A stretch of DNA of 12,686 nt, from contig JAISRI010000208.1 in NCBI GenBank assembly GCA_031273735.1, positions 1-12,686 of the forward strand, read 5' to 3'. The stretch comes from Helicobacteraceae bacterium. Lineage in GTDB: Bacteria; Campylobacterota; Campylobacteria; Campylobacterales; SZUA-545. Positions 11,934-12,686 of the stretch are shown here, in pieces. How positions within the stretch are numbered: the stretch's first letter is position 1; every line of letters begins with the position of its first letter. The notes beneath the pieces are model-generated. The model was given only the letters and a program-made list of their open reading frames with translations. It was not told the origin of the DNA and made no database searches. Position numbers and translations under genes: made by a program.

Positions 11934-12686
11934 GCGGATTTGAAACCTTAAAAACAATAGACGTCGTCGAGATGCATCGCCAAACGCATATCTCGGTAGC
12001 CGAGCTACGCTTAATTTTGGCAAAACGCTTCGAGAGCTTCAACCGCGCTAAAGCTCTTGGTTTTTTTAAGATTTTAGAACGCGAATATAATCTGGATTTA
12101 AGCGAGCTTGTCGCCGAATACGAGGCGTTTCACGGCGGCAAACGAGAAAACGAGGAGATATTTGTCGTCGCCAAAGAGGAGAAAGGCAAAACGGGCGCGT
12201 ATCTCGCCGTAACGCTCGTAGCGCTGGCGATCGCGCTTGGCTGGATATTCGCAAAAGCGCTAGGCGTTTGGCAAAACGGCGTTTCCAATAACGCAAACCC
12301 GCCTACGGCAGTCGTCTCCGCGCCAACGCAAACTCCTATTGTGAAGGCGGCAAAAGAGGTCGCATCGTCGCCACAACCAAACGAAATGCTTACGCCCGAG
12401 ATCGAGCCGCAGATAGTCGCGCCTACCGATCAAGAGGTCGTCGAGGCAAGCGAAACGCCCTCTCCTTCGCGTTTTTACGTGGTTCCCGAACGCGACTTAT
12501 GGATCGGTATTCGCTATTTGGACACCGATCAGAGCGAACAAAAGACGATTTCGGCGCGTTACGAGTTCGATCCCTTGCGAGAACAACAGATCACGTTTGG
12601 ACACGGCAGGTTCAGGCTGATTTACGGCTTTGAAACGATCGAACCAAAAACGGACTCTTCTCAAATTATGCGCTTCAAAGACGGGG
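11930..12686 (+). CDS. RodZ-like bitopic membrane protein, 3' end cut by window
   Basis: The reading frame starts with a GTG in a GTGA overlap with the rlmB stop, with AGGA about eight bases upstream, and runs open to the window end (252 residues). A cytoplasmic part (about 1-86) contains a predicted helical segment (ETLKTIDVVEMHRQTHISVA onward). One membrane span follows at about 89-111 (YLAVTLVALAIALGWIFAKA), then a Pro/Thr/Ala/Glu-rich linker (about 120-182). A compact periplasmic domain begins LWIGIRYLDTD and contains ITFGHGRFRLIYG. This layout resembles RodZ, with its N-terminal helix-turn-helix, single span and small beta domain, but a clear HTH signature is not evident. Campylobacter has an uncharacterised membrane protein at this position. 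A link to cell-shape proteins is inference only. Confidence 0.85.
   Translation, partial: MSGFETLKTIDVVEMHRQTHISVAELRLILAKRFESFNRAKALGFFKILEREYNLDLSELVAEYEAFHGGKRENEEIFVVAKEEKGKTGAYLAVTLVALAIALGWIFAKALGVWQNGVSNNANPPTAVVSAPTQTPIVKAAKEVASSPQPNEMLTPEIEPQIVAPTDQEVVEASETPSPSRFYVVPERDLWIGIRYLDTDQSEQKTISARYEFDPLREQQITFGHGRFRLIYGFETIEPKTDSSQIMRFKDG

Overview
The window looks like chromosomal DNA from a member of the Campylobacterota (Epsilonproteobacteria). The minus-strand order cheY-prmA-ftsH-psd-like-pssA and the plus-strand order rpmE-rsmI-rlmB-membrane protein are, from memory, those of the Campylobacter/Helicobacter group. The CheY sequence is also of the epsilonproteobacterial type, with its phospho-acceptor at D53. 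The coding DNA is more GC-rich than Campylobacter and very rich in the hexamer CGATCG, so a less-studied lineage of the phylum is likely; I cannot name the species.

Positions 1-2100 are non-coding. They hold an AT-rich leader with a candidate promoter (1-223), a CRISPR array of 17 repeats and 16 spacers (224-1357), a short featureless stretch (1358-1518), and a cluster of six ATTCCC...GGGAAT palindromes (1519-2091). The palindromes alternate between compact and loop-expanded forms at near-constant spacing. No cas gene is inside the window. At 2102-2275 the palindrome cluster abuts a short secreted RCC1-repeat gene that appears truncated.

Positions 2102-9412 are one tightly packed minus-strand run, read hisA > cheY > prmA > ftsH > psd-like > pssA > leuA > small secreted protein > RCC1 remnant. 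Most junctions are overlaps or gaps of a few bases, so transcription and translation are probably coupled. The run mixes histidine and leucine synthesis, chemotaxis, ribosomal protein methylation, membrane proteolysis and phospholipid synthesis. The Psd-like protein lacks the catalytic serine and histidine of phosphatidylserine decarboxylases. cheY is best read from a TTG and prmA from a CTG that overlaps the cheY stop.

hisH (9510-10121) follows on the same strand upstream, separated from hisA by an intrinsic terminator. It is divergent from a plus-strand translation operon: rpmE (zinc-type L31), rsmI (16S rRNA methylation), rlmB (23S rRNA methylation) and a RodZ-like bitopic membrane protein cut by the window end.

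The parts most worth a second look are the alternating palindrome cluster and the gene remnant beside it, the CRISPR array with one spacer that is itself a perfect hairpin, the degenerate Psd, and the CTG start of prmA.
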